From positions 1 to 64,000 of the forward strand of contig JAUNQI010000006.1 of assembly GCA_030536255.1 (NCBI GenBank): a stretch of 64,000 nucleotides of DNA, written 5' to 3'. Position 1 is the first letter of the stretch; the number at the start of each line of letters is the position of its first letter. The DNA is from Eubacteriales bacterium. GTDB taxonomy: Bacteria; Bacillota; Clostridia; Oscillospirales; Oscillospiraceae. Shown in pieces: positions 24,432 through 32,432 of the stretch. The position numbers were made by a program, and so were the translations under genes. The notes under the pieces were generated by a model. It made no database searches and was not told the DNA's origin. It saw only the letters and a program-made list of their open reading frames with translations.

Positions 24432-27148
24432 TATTTTTTCTTGTTGCGCAGAATTTTTATGCTGCGCTTTGCAACATAGGGCAGCAAAACCTTAACCTTA
24501 TCCTCAGCCTTGACCATTGTGGAGGCTTCCGGCAAATCACGGCTCAGATGTATCGCATCAAATTCACAGCGCGTAGTACACAGGCCGCACCCAAGACAAC
24601 GATTTTCATCAACTTCTGTCGCTCCGCAGCCGAGGCACCTCGAGGCTTCTTTCCTGACCTGCTCCTCCGTGAAGGTCATCCGATCATCCTCAAAGGATTT
24701 TGCTTTAGATGCATCATGTGCAACGGTCTGGCGTCTTGCGGTATCAAAGCTGTCAATAGGAAGAACAACATTATTCTTATTAAGCTCAATGAACTGGCGG
24801 CGGTTGCGGGCAATTGTAAGGCTCTGTCCTTTGTTGACAAAACGATGCAGAGAAACGGCCCCCTCTCGACCCGCTGCAATGGCGTCAATCGCAAATTTCG
24901 GACCAGTAAAAATATCGCCACCGACAAATATGTCGGGCTGTGCGGTCTGGAGCGTTACAGCATCAGCGGCAATCGTACCGTTTGCATTGATCACCATATT
25001 CTCCGGATCGATGCTTCCGAGATCGACCTTCTGTCCAACAGCCCCAATTACAGAATTAACCTCGATCTCTTTGAATTTCCCAGTACCAACAGGCTTCCTG
25101 CGTCCCTTCTCGTCTGCTTCACCAAGTTCCATAATTTCAACTCTGACAGCACTGACCTTACCGTCTTTCCCGAGAATTTCTGCAGGAGCATTCAGAAAAC
25201 AGAATTGAACACCCTCGTCCATAGCCTCAAGGACCTCTGACTGATCTGCAGGCATCTCCTCCTGAGAACGACGATAGATAACAATAACTTCTTCCGCACC
25301 AAGACGAACCGCTGTTCGGCATACATCCATAGCAACATTTCCGCCTCCGATAACAGCGACTTTTTTCCCAATCTCAGGGCTGTTTCCAAGATTGACCTCA
25401 CGCAGGAAGTCAATTCCGCCGAAGACACCGTTCATATCATCGCCCTTGACTCCTATCGGTGCGGATTTCTGTGCTCCGATAGAAAGGAAGAATCCTTTGA
25501 AGCCCTGCTCACGGAGTTCGGGGATTGTAACATCCTTGCCAACTTCAACACCGCAGCGAAATTCAACACCCATCTGACGCAGAACGTCTATCTCCGCATT
25601 GACAACATCCTTATCAAGGCGGAAGGAGGGAATGCCAAACGTAAGCATACCGCCTGGAAAGGCATTTTTCTCGAAAACAGTGACATTATAGCTCATGTTT
25701 GCCAGAAAATATGCACAGCTCATTCCGGCAGGGCCAGCTCCGATTACTGCAATCTTCTGTGGATAAGACTCGAGTGTGTGCCTCCTCGTGCGAAGGGGAG
25801 GAATATAACGGTTTTCCTCTTTGAGCTCTTGCTCGGCGATGAATTTTTTAATCTCATCGATAGCAACAGGATTATCTACATTGCCGCGGGTACAAGCCTC
25901 TTCGCAGCGACGATTGCAAATGCTGCCGCAAACGGCGGGGAACGGGTTATCCTGCTTAATGAGCTTCAAAGCATCCATATATCTGCCTTGTGCAGCCATT
26001 TTAATGTAGCCCTGAACGGCAACATGAGCGGGACAGGCCGTCTTGCAGGGGGAGGTACCGGTGTCGTAACAGTTTATCTGGTTATCATCCCGGTAATTAG
26101 GATTCCATTTTTCCGGTCCCCAGCTGCTTGCGTCAGGAAGCTCCTGCTTTGGATACTTGACAGGTCCATCCTTGGTGCAGAGCTTCTGACCGAGCTTTGC
26201 GGCACCGGAAGGGCAAACTTCAACACATTTGCCACAGGCAACACATTTTTCCTTGTCGACATGCGCAACATATGCGCTTCTGGAAAGGTTCGGCGTGTTA
26301 TAGAGCTGGGACGTACGCAGAGCATAGCAGACGCCGGGCGCACAGTTACAGATTGCAAAAATCTTATTTTCACCGTCAATGTTCGTTATCTGATGAACAA
26401 AGCCCTCTTCTTCGGCACGCTGAAGGATCTCCATGACCTCGTCATAGCTGATCATGTGTCCGTCTTTCCCGGTCTCGTCGCAGTATTGTGCAGTATCTCC
26501 GACAGCAATGCACCAATAGTCTTCAATTTCACCGGACCCCTCTCCACGGACAGTCTGAGCACGGCGGCAGGAGCAAACACCAACGGAATACTTGTCATAT
26601 TTTTTCAGCCAATGGGACAGATGCTCAATACTTACAGACTGGGCCTGAGCAGGAATCGCCTTCTCAACGGGAATGACATGCATGCCGATTCCGGCGCCAC
26701 CAGGCGGTATGAGTTTAGTGACTGAATCAAGAGGTTTGGTCGTCATTTCATTGAAAAAATCACAAACCTCAGGATGCTGCTCAACGAAAGACCTTCTCAT
26801 ATTAAAAAATTCCGCCGCACCCGGGACAAAAAGCGGAAGAATGTACTGCTTGTGGTGGTCTTCATTTTCCCAGTTATACTCGATAAGGCCGATCTCTGCC
26901 ATTTCCTGAAGCTTGGGTTCCAGACGTTCTTCATTCCAGCCGGAAGATGCCGAAATCTCCTGCAAAGACATGGGAACACGATTGGACTTCATGCTCAGGG
27001 CAATATCGACCATATCGTCATCAAGTATATTCGCAAGCCCCCAATATTCGGGCTCAACCTCCGTTATGGGCTTAAGTCCGAGCTTGTACGGAATACGATC
27101 CGTCATCTTCTTTCCGAGCTTAAAGAGCTTATCTTTATTTGTAACCAT
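24431..27148 (-). CDS. Multi-domain iron-sulfur/FAD oxidoreductase with GltD-like core
   Basis: A 905-residue fusion. Residues about 45-105 look like a winged helix (SLQEISASSGWNEERLEPKL). Residues 190-275 hold a cysteine-rich segment with CSC, WC, and CNCxxxxC. A ferredoxin motif CVACGKCVEVCP is at 302-312. The GltD-type N-terminal cluster region (C368, C372, C407, C411, C415, C419) follows, then the FAD site AVIGAGPAGMSCAYFLA (467-483), the NAD(P)H site AVIGGGNVAMD (598-608) and VGGDIFTGP. A second ferredoxin CLGCGLCTTRC is at 851-861. The core resembles the small subunit of glutamate synthase and NfnB-like enzymes moving electrons between NAD(P)H and ferredoxin-type carriers. Electron partner and substrate are unknown. 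GAGGGAAG precedes the ATG. Confidence 0.8.
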   Translation of the reverse strand: MVTNKDKLFKLGKKMTDRIPYKLGLKPITEVEPEYWGLANILDDDMVDIALSMKSNRVPMSLQEISASSGWNEERLEPKLQEMAEIGLIEYNWENEDHHKQYILPLFVPGAAEFFNMRRSFVEQHPEVCDFFNEMTTKPLDSVTKLIPPGGAGIGMHVIPVEKAIPAQAQSVSIEHLSHWLKKYDKYSVGVCSCRRAQTVRGEGSGEIEDYWCIAVGDTAQYCDETGKDGHMISYDEVMEILQRAEEEGFVHQITNIDGENKIFAICNCAPGVCYALRTSQLYNTPNLSRSAYVAHVDKEKCVACGKCVEVCPSGAAKLGQKLCTKDGPVKYPKQELPDASSWGPEKWNPNYRDDNQINCYDTGTSPCKTACPAHVAVQGYIKMAAQGRYMDALKLIKQDNPFPAVCGSICNRRCEEACTRGNVDNPVAIDEIKKFIAEQELKEENRYIPPLRTRRHTLESYPQKIAVIGAGPAGMSCAYFLANMSYNVTVFEKNAFPGGMLTFGIPSFRLDKDVVNAEIDVLRQMGVEFRCGVEVGKDVTIPELREQGFKGFFLSIGAQKSAPIGVKGDDMNGVFGGIDFLREVNLGNSPEIGKKVAVIGGGNVAMDVCRTAVRLGAEEVIVIYRRSQEEMPADQSEVLEAMDEGVQFCFLNAPAEILGKDGKVSAVRVEIMELGEADEKGRRKPVGTGKFKEIEVNSVIGAVGQKVDLGSIDPENMVINANGTIAADAVTLQTAQPDIFVGGDIFTGPKFAIDAIAAGREGAVSLHRFVNKGQSLTIARNRRQFIELNKNNVVLPIDSFDTARRQTVAHDASKAKSFEDDRMTFTEEQVRKEASRCLGCGATEVDENRCLGCGLCTTRCEFDAIHLSRDLPEASTMVKAEDKVKVLLPYVAKRSIKILRNKKK

Positions 27149-27283
27149 CGGTACTTCCCTCTTTACTTCAATAAAATAACGATGCTATGTTAAGAACAGA
27201 ATAACATATTGAAAGAATAATGTCCATCTTCAGATCTGTCTTTCCCAATCACATTCGGAGGAGCCATCAATTCCATAATATAA

Positions 27284-28219
27284 TCAATTGTTATACGAAT
27301 GTGCCTTCATAAAATTGATCACATCATCATAATACGGCAATCCGGACCGTCCACCTATACTTTGGCAATTAATAGCCGCGACTGCACTTGAAAATTGAAT
27401 ATTATAGCTTAAATCATAGCCTTTTAACAAGCCGAACAGAAATGCGCCATGAAACGCATCGCCTGCTCCGGTTGTGTCTACCGCATTGACGGAATAGGAA
27501 GGATATGATTTCAGATGGCCATCAATATAAGCTAAACTGCCTTCCTCTCCACAAGTTGAAATGAGAACAGAGGGATTATATTCTTCTGCTATAAACCAAA
27601 TAGCTTCTTTCCGATCTTTTATTCCGGTTAATCTTGTCGGAAAAATCTCGCTCGTAATAAGAATATCCACAAGCTTCACAAGCTCCAGATTTTTTCTATT
27701 ATCTGGATTTAATGAAGAACCATCCAAAGATACCAAAACACCATGTTCTTTTGCTATGTTAGCTGCTTTAAGAGCGTTAGCATTATTTGTGTTGTCAAGA
27801 TGGAGAATTTTTGCATTTGAAATATAATCAATATCTTTATCCGTAAAATCCATATCAGGAAATTTTCCGTGATATGACAAAAAAGTACGGGTGTTGTTTT
27901 TAGCGTTTACCAGAACATTTGTAAAATGACTAATTTCATCATGAATGATTGGGCATTTTGATACATCGACGCCCTCGTCTGCAATATCCTGAAGGAGAGT
28001 CTTTCCGACCTCATCATCACCCATTGGGCTTATATAACCGGTTTTAATTCCAAGTCTTGCAAGCGCAACAATAGCCTGACTCGCTGTCCCGCCCGGCTGT
28101 TGAGAATAATCCAGAACGTGTTTTGAGGTATTCTCAGGTGGAAAATCCTCACAGATCATGATCCTGTCCATGCAAAGGTGCCCGACAGCAACGACTTCCG
28201 GATAATTCAGATTCTCCAT
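27284..28219 (-). CDS. PfkB-family sugar kinase
   Basis: A 311-residue ribokinase-fold kinase. The N-terminal signature region reads QQPGGTASQAIVALARLG and the C-terminal signature is DTTGAGDAFHGAFLFGL with the catalytic aspartate. The ATG at 28219 is chosen for its GGAGG five bases upstream; the ATG 12 bases earlier has none. The family covers ribose, fructose, nucleoside and other sugars, and the sequence does not tell which. It lies 24 bases after the macro-domain gene on the same strand. Base composition is richer in A+T than in the housekeeping genes, which may mean later acquisition. Confidence 0.85.
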   Translation of the reverse strand: MENLNYPEVVAVGHLCMDRIMICEDFPPENTSKHVLDYSQQPGGTASQAIVALARLGIKTGYISPMGDDEVGKTLLQDIADEGVDVSKCPIIHDEISHFTNVLVNAKNNTRTFLSYHGKFPDMDFTDKDIDYISNAKILHLDNTNNANALKAANIAKEHGVLVSLDGSSLNPDNRKNLELVKLVDILITSEIFPTRLTGIKDRKEAIWFIAEEYNPSVLISTCGEEGSLAYIDGHLKSYPSYSVNAVDTTGAGDAFHGAFLFGLLKGYDLSYNIQFSSAVAAINCQSIGGRSGLPYYDDVINFMKAHSYNN

Positions 28220-28243
28220 ATTGACCTCCATCGCATTTTTTGA

Positions 28244-29368
28244 TTATACCGAGCCCAGTAAAGAGAGATCATTCTCGAAAAGCTCCATATTGATCGTGTC
28301 TATATTGTATTCCCCTTCAGAGATAAAGTTTTTCACGATCACATCTGTTCTGTAATACGGAGAAAACGCCAGACCGGCACGCATGAGAAGATCCTCCGCC
28401 TCGTCCGGAGCAAGCTTCAGCCCAATCACGCAGGCAAACGCAGTAGTTTTTCTCGGCGTCTGCTCCGCATGTTTTTTCAGATTGAAGAATGCTGCTCTGG
28501 TCAGGTTTGCCTTGCAGTAAAAATCATGCGGTGTCATTTTCTTTCGCTCCATCCACCATGCGCACATATCTCCAAAGGACTTATCCTGTATCCGATAGTC
28601 CGGCTCAGAAATCTCATTACAGAGCTCAGTCAGTTCATCTTCACTGCTCTCGAGATGTCCAAGAAAGAGAGGCGCATTGTCCGCATCAGGAAAAAATGAC
28701 GAAGCTTTCGGCAAAGAAGCGGGAGGTGAAGGATAATTGAAAGAATGCGCCGGAGCTCCTATATCAGGAAATCCTGCCGAATGCAGTATTCCTTCACCTC
28801 TCGGATATCCCAGTTTCCGTTTCTTTTCATTGACGTAGTTATCTGTAATATAAGCGGTAACCTCGTCATTTTGTTCCTCACTGATTCCGACGATCTCACT
28901 GTTAAAAACAACCAGGTAGATCATCATCTCTCCGTCGATCTTCATGAGAAACTCACGGGCACAGGACGTTGCTATTTCATACGCCTGTTTTTTCGGATAT
29001 TCGTTTGCTCCGGAGCAGAGAACCGGCATAGCCAGAGAGCTGCATCCGTGGGAAAGAGCCAGCGAGAAGATCTTTTTATAACAGCTTTTCAGAAGCTGCT
29101 CTTCTCCCTCTTCCCCGCCGGAGTATACCGGGCTGACAGCATGAATAATATACCGGCAGCCGGGGATATTATACGATTCGGTGATTACGGCAGAGCCCGT
29201 TGGGCAGTATCCGATCTCTTCCAGAGCCTTTTCCAGCTTTTCTCCCGCTGCTGCATGAATGCTGGCATCAACTCCCGTACCGGCTCTCTTCAGCCGGTTA
29301 TTTGTCGAGTTTACAATGGCATCCGCATTCATTGCGGTTATATCGTTTCTTACAATCTGAAGCGGCAT
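28244..29368 (-). CDS. Macro-domain protein with C-terminal helical/HTH-like region
   Basis: A 374-residue protein. Residues 1-175 form a macro domain (ADP-ribose binding/hydrolysis): MPLQIVRNDITAMNADAIVN, GTGVDASIHAAAG and SSLAMPVLCSGANEYPKKQA correspond to the three ligand loops. After a proline/serine linker (about 190-225), residues 255-374 form a helical domain with SFGDMCAWWMERKKMTPHDFY and LTRAAFFNLKKHAEQTPRKT. That segment reads like a helix-turn-helix of the XRE kind. The coupling suggests ADP-ribose sensing or removal linked to another binding function. It sits between a VWA gene (43 bases) and a sugar kinase gene (24 bases). Confidence 0.75.
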   Translation of the reverse strand: MPLQIVRNDITAMNADAIVNSTNNRLKRAGTGVDASIHAAAGEKLEKALEEIGYCPTGSAVITESYNIPGCRYIIHAVSPVYSGGEEGEEQLLKSCYKKIFSLALSHGCSSLAMPVLCSGANEYPKKQAYEIATSCAREFLMKIDGEMMIYLVVFNSEIVGISEEQNDEVTAYITDNYVNEKKRKLGYPRGEGILHSAGFPDIGAPAHSFNYPSPPASLPKASSFFPDADNAPLFLGHLESSEDELTELCNEISEPDYRIQDKSFGDMCAWWMERKKMTPHDFYCKANLTRAAFFNLKKHAEQTPRKTTAFACVIGLKLAPDEAEDLLMRAGLAFSPYYRTDVIVKNFISEGEYNIDTINMELFENDLSLLGSV

Positions 29369-29411
29369 TCAGCACACCCCCGCTCATTTTACTTGTACGT
29401 ATTATAGCGTA

Positions 29412-30062
29412 TTATTTCCGGTTATTAAAGTCCCTGTCTGCTTCTTCTCTCCAGCAGGGTGCTTCATCAAGACTGCACCCGCTCCGGATGCTTCCTACTG
29501 CACCCGATACTGTTTTATACAGTGTCGCCGTTCCTGCACCGTCATTGTGATAATTCACTGCCCGCTGTGGATTGATTCCGTAATTTACTGCAGTTTCCAC
29601 AGCATCGATATTGGCTGCAAGGAAAATAAACTCCCAGCCGTATTTTTCCTGCTCATGCTTTACCATCTCTCTGACCTTATCAGCGGAGAACATATGGCTG
29701 GCATTCTCCATGCCGTCAGTCGTGATAATAAAAATTGTATGCTCCGGGATATCTTCCTCTCTTGCATATCTGTGAACAGAAGCAATGTGCCTGATAGCAG
29801 AGCCAAGAGCATCGATCAGAGCCGTGCAGCCCCCGGCACAGTATTCCCGATCCGTCATCGGAGTAACCTCAGCCACAGGAATGCGGTCATGCAGCATTCT
29901 GCTTTCATTATTGAAAAGATATGTCGTAACCAAAACCTCCCCTTCTCCGCTGCTGTGCTGTTTCAGAACCGAGTTGAAGCCACCGATTGTGTCATCCGTC
30001 AGACCGGCCATTGATCCACTCATATCAAGAACAAAAACAAGTTCAGTAAGATTCTTTTTCAT
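29412..30062 (-). CDS. VWA domain-containing protein
   Basis: A 216-residue protein consisting almost entirely of a von Willebrand factor A domain. The metal-ion adhesion site is complete: DMSGSM at residues 13-18, the threonine in GGCTALIDALG and the aspartate in IITTDGMENAS. There is no signal peptide, so it is probably cytoplasmic, as in TerY-like proteins. The ATG at 30062 has GGAGG twelve bases upstream; a longer upstream reading frame lacks support. It leads a minus-strand run with the macro-domain and PfkB genes. Confidence 0.82.
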   Translation of the reverse strand: MKKNLTELVFVLDMSGSMAGLTDDTIGGFNSVLKQHSSGEGEVLVTTYLFNNESRMLHDRIPVAEVTPMTDREYCAGGCTALIDALGSAIRHIASVHRYAREEDIPEHTIFIITTDGMENASHMFSADKVREMVKHEQEKYGWEFIFLAANIDAVETAVNYGINPQRAVNYHNDGAGTATLYKTVSGAVGSIRSGCSLDEAPCWREEADRDFNNRK

Positions 30063-30095
30063 ATAACAAATTCCTCCATGTATTATTTTCTGTTT

Positions 30096-30114
30096 CTGTA
30101 ATTCCGGATTACAG
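30096..30114. promoter_or_regulatory. Palindrome at the centre of a mirrored leader
   Basis: CTGTAAT-TCCGG-ATTACAG is a perfect 7-5-7 inverted repeat 34 bases upstream of the VWA start. On both sides the sequence continues with similar text leading to CATGGAGGAATT: on the minus strand toward the VWA gene, on the plus strand toward an ATG at 30143. It looks like a shared operator between two divergent leaders. Confidence 0.5.
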
Positions 30115-30142
30115 TAAAAGAATAACATGGAGGAATTGATCT

Positions 30143-30265
30143 ATGGTCAATCAGCAGTTGACGCTAAAGCATTACGAACAAATTTAAAGTAAACAGAAAG
30201 ACTTAGTCGGTCTAAAAGTCCCGTACAAGAACAGACTGAAAGAACAAGTTGTTGTAAAAACATAA
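30143..30265 (+). pseudogene. Short decayed reading frame behind a good ribosome site
   Basis: GGAGG at 30129-30133 precedes ATG at 30143. The frame reads MVNQQLTLKHYEQI, stops at TAA (30185-30187), and continues in the same frame for another 25 codons (SKQKDLVGLKVPYKN...) to TAA at 30263. The continuation looks coding, so this may be a gene interrupted by one nonsense change and truncated by a deletion. I do not recognise the family. Confidence 0.3.
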
Positions 30266-30331
30266 TATGACAAAATAACATAGTAATTATTTATTGTATT
30301 CTAACTCGATTCTAAAATGACATCTCTTATT

Positions 30332-30640
30332 CTAGATTGTTTCCTTTTTCATATCTAACCGTTCAGAAATTATATCAAAATTATTCAATACATAATCTAT
30401 TGCAACTGCTCCAGCTCCATAAAGGACAGTCTCTGTCCCTAAAACTGAGTACAAAATATCAGGCTTGTTTTTTCTAAATGGAAAAGATCTCTCGAAAACA
30501 GTTTTCTTAATCTCATCAAGCATAAGACTTCCACCATCAATCATGATGTCACCGATTGTGATAAAATCAGGATCAAAAACATTAATAATATTGACCAAAC
30601 TGCATCCGATATAGTATCCTATTTGTTTTGTAACCTTTAC
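30332..30640 (-). pseudogene. 3' remnant of a ROK-family regulator/kinase gene
   Basis: The minus strand encodes only the C-terminal hundred residues of a ROK protein: GYYIGCSLVNIINVFDP, then DFITIGDIMIDGGS and a final helix VLYGAGAVAIDYVLNNF. The N-terminal HTH or kinase half is missing. The frame has no start with a ribosome site and runs into foreign sequence at about 30640-30680, where an in-frame stop lies (30680-30682). ROK members are XylR/NagC-type repressors or sugar kinases. I infer a deletion that joined it to the IclR remnant. Confidence 0.7.
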
Positions 30641-30664
30641 TGCAAGGCAAGCAAAATTAATAAC

Positions 30665-31192
30665 AATGTACGTAATACTTCATATCCTTTCATCAAAGAA
30701 TTGATGAACATCTGTGAAGAAACCGTTCATTTAGGAATCAAATACGGGAATAGCATGGTTTACGTAGAAACGATAGAAGGTCCTCATGCAATAGGAGCAA
30801 ACGCTTCACACTTTGATTTACCCATTTATGCTTCAGCTATAGGTCGCGTAGTATTAGCATTCCTTCCGCAATTTGAATTAGAGGATATTCTTAATAATAT
30901 TACTTTTGAATCCATTACACCGCAGACCATAAAGTCAAAGGAACAATTGCTTGATGAAATTCAAATTATAAAAGAGAATGGCTTCGCAGTTAACAATCAG
31001 GAAATAGAAATAGGAGAGATTTGTGTAGCAGTTCCAGTCTTCAATAACAGGAATTACCCAATTGCAAGTATCAGCGTTTCTGGACCTGCTTTTAGAATGA
31101 CTGACGAGAGAATCTCATTTATTGCACAGCAGTCAATAATAGTTGCGAAGAAATTATCTCTTCAGTTGGGTTCTGATAGCTCTTTGTTCTGA
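30665..31192 (+). pseudogene. 3' remnant of an IclR-family transcriptional regulator
   Basis: The plus strand encodes the C-terminal effector-binding domain of an IclR regulator: KELMNICEETVHLGIKYGNS, YASAIGRVVLAFLP and EIGEICVAVPVFNNRNYPIA lead into the usual C-terminal helices. The N-terminal winged helix-turn-helix is absent, and the open frame starts only with TTG at 30623 inside the ROK remnant, with no ribosome site. A short protein could still be made, but it could not bind DNA. The junction with the ROK remnant lies between about 30640 and 30665. Confidence 0.7.
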
Positions 31193-31529
31193 TTACGTTT
31201 TAATAACATTTTCAATCCATAGAAAGCGGCAAGGTGAAAAACCTTGCCGTTATTCCTTCACTAGACCATATTACTAATTAGATTCCCAACAAAACTAAAG
31301 CCATTAAATATATCTGTTTTGGTATTTATGTTTTTCCAGATTCCGTAATCGAATTTTCTATTAACCTCTAAAAGTGAAACATGGGTGACTTCGATCACCC
31401 ATGTCGTGTCTTTATACGTTTCCTTTTATCTAAAATGGCTAACATTTCAACATATTTGCAGTTATCTGAGTCTGTAATTCCGCTGCAATAATTGTTCTCA
31501 TTCCAGCTAATCGACACAATCTGTTCTAT
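31193..31529. other. AT-rich intergenic stretch with two hairpins
   Basis: No gene is seen in these 337 bases. CGGCAAGGT-GAAAA-ACCTTGCCG (31227-31249) is a terminator-like hairpin after the IclR remnant, though with a poor T tract. ACATGGGTGA-CTTCGA-TCACCCATGT (31379-31404) is a perfect 10 bp stem followed by CGTGTCTTTATACG. The rest is AT-rich and shows no clear promoter. Confidence 0.55.
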
Positions 31530-32405
31530 TTAATCACGGCCTTCCAGCTCATCTTCCCTTACAAATATATTGGAAAACAGGGGAACATCGAAATATTCCA
31601 TAAAATGCTGACATTTGCAGATAAACAGATAATAAGGGTTGATACCTTCCCTGTGCAATGTTTCAAAATTTGCCTGTCCTTTTGCGATGATTACGTCCGC
31701 ACTGTGAAGAAGCTCATTTGCCTCTTTGCTTATATCCGATAAGTCCGTGCCGTATACGGTACTGCCGTTTCCCACGCACTCCACGATCCCGGTAAGGCCA
31801 ATCTCTTCAGCGTCTTCGAGCGTTGCATCATTCCCCGTCAGTCCGCCTCTCAGAAGCGCAGTAATCTTCAACTCCGGGTATAGTGACTTTATTGTCTCCA
31901 TGAAGAGCTTATCCATGACCACTTCTCCGCAGTTATCCGTAACATATACCAGAGTCTTTGCTTTGGCAAGATCCTCCCGGAACCGCTGCAGCTCTTTTTC
32001 ATCCACAGGTGCTTCTCTCTCGATCAGCTCGCTGAGCTTCTCATCAGAAACGCTGTCCAGAGCTCCGAAGTCGATATAGTTCCCTGCACAAGCGTAGTTG
32101 ATACAGGTCTTGATCTTATCCTCTGAATTTTTAATTTTTTCCAGGAACTGATCCTGCTGCTTCAGCAGAAGCTGATTATATTTATGCTTGATAGCCGGAA
32201 AGTCATCCTGAACACCAAAATAGTCCTCATAGATCTCTTCCAGTTTTTTGGACAGCCATCCCGTAGTATGACTGAAAGTATTCTTGCTCAGGAAATCCAG
32301 CATATCCTGCAGAAATTTTTCACAGTCTGGGCTGTCGATATGTTCATCTGTCGCTTTCTTCTGTTTTCCGATCACACAGAAAACGCAATCTTTGCAAATA
32401 TTCAT
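31530..32405 (-). CDS. DUF89/ARMT1-type damage-control phosphatase
   Basis: A 291-residue protein of the DUF89 family. The N-terminus has a cysteine cluster (MNICKDCVFCVIGKQ) typical of the bacterial subgroup I type. The metal-site motifs are VYVTDNCGEVVMDKLFME (about 153-170) and VIIAKGQANFETLH (about 238-251). The family hydrolyses damaged or excess phosphorylated sugars and cofactors in a metal-dependent way. It follows the AlkZ-like gene by 27 bases, so both may be one transcript. Confidence 0.82.
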   Translation of the reverse strand: MNICKDCVFCVIGKQKKATDEHIDSPDCEKFLQDMLDFLSKNTFSHTTGWLSKKLEEIYEDYFGVQDDFPAIKHKYNQLLLKQQDQFLEKIKNSEDKIKTCINYACAGNYIDFGALDSVSDEKLSELIEREAPVDEKELQRFREDLAKAKTLVYVTDNCGEVVMDKLFMETIKSLYPELKITALLRGGLTGNDATLEDAEEIGLTGIVECVGNGSTVYGTDLSDISKEANELLHSADVIIAKGQANFETLHREGINPYYLFICKCQHFMEYFDVPLFSNIFVREDELEGRD

Positions 32406-32432
32406 ATTATGCTCTGTCTTTCCTTTCGAGTT

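Noticed and set aside
31379..31404. Perfect 10 bp stem as a riboswitch or small RNA
   Set aside because: It is a single simple hairpin without a conserved aptamer core or nearby gene in the right orientation; more likely an isolated terminator.
30100..31530. Insertion sequence or phage remnant
   Set aside because: No transposase, integrase or terminal inverted repeats with target duplication were found; the remnants are regulator fragments.
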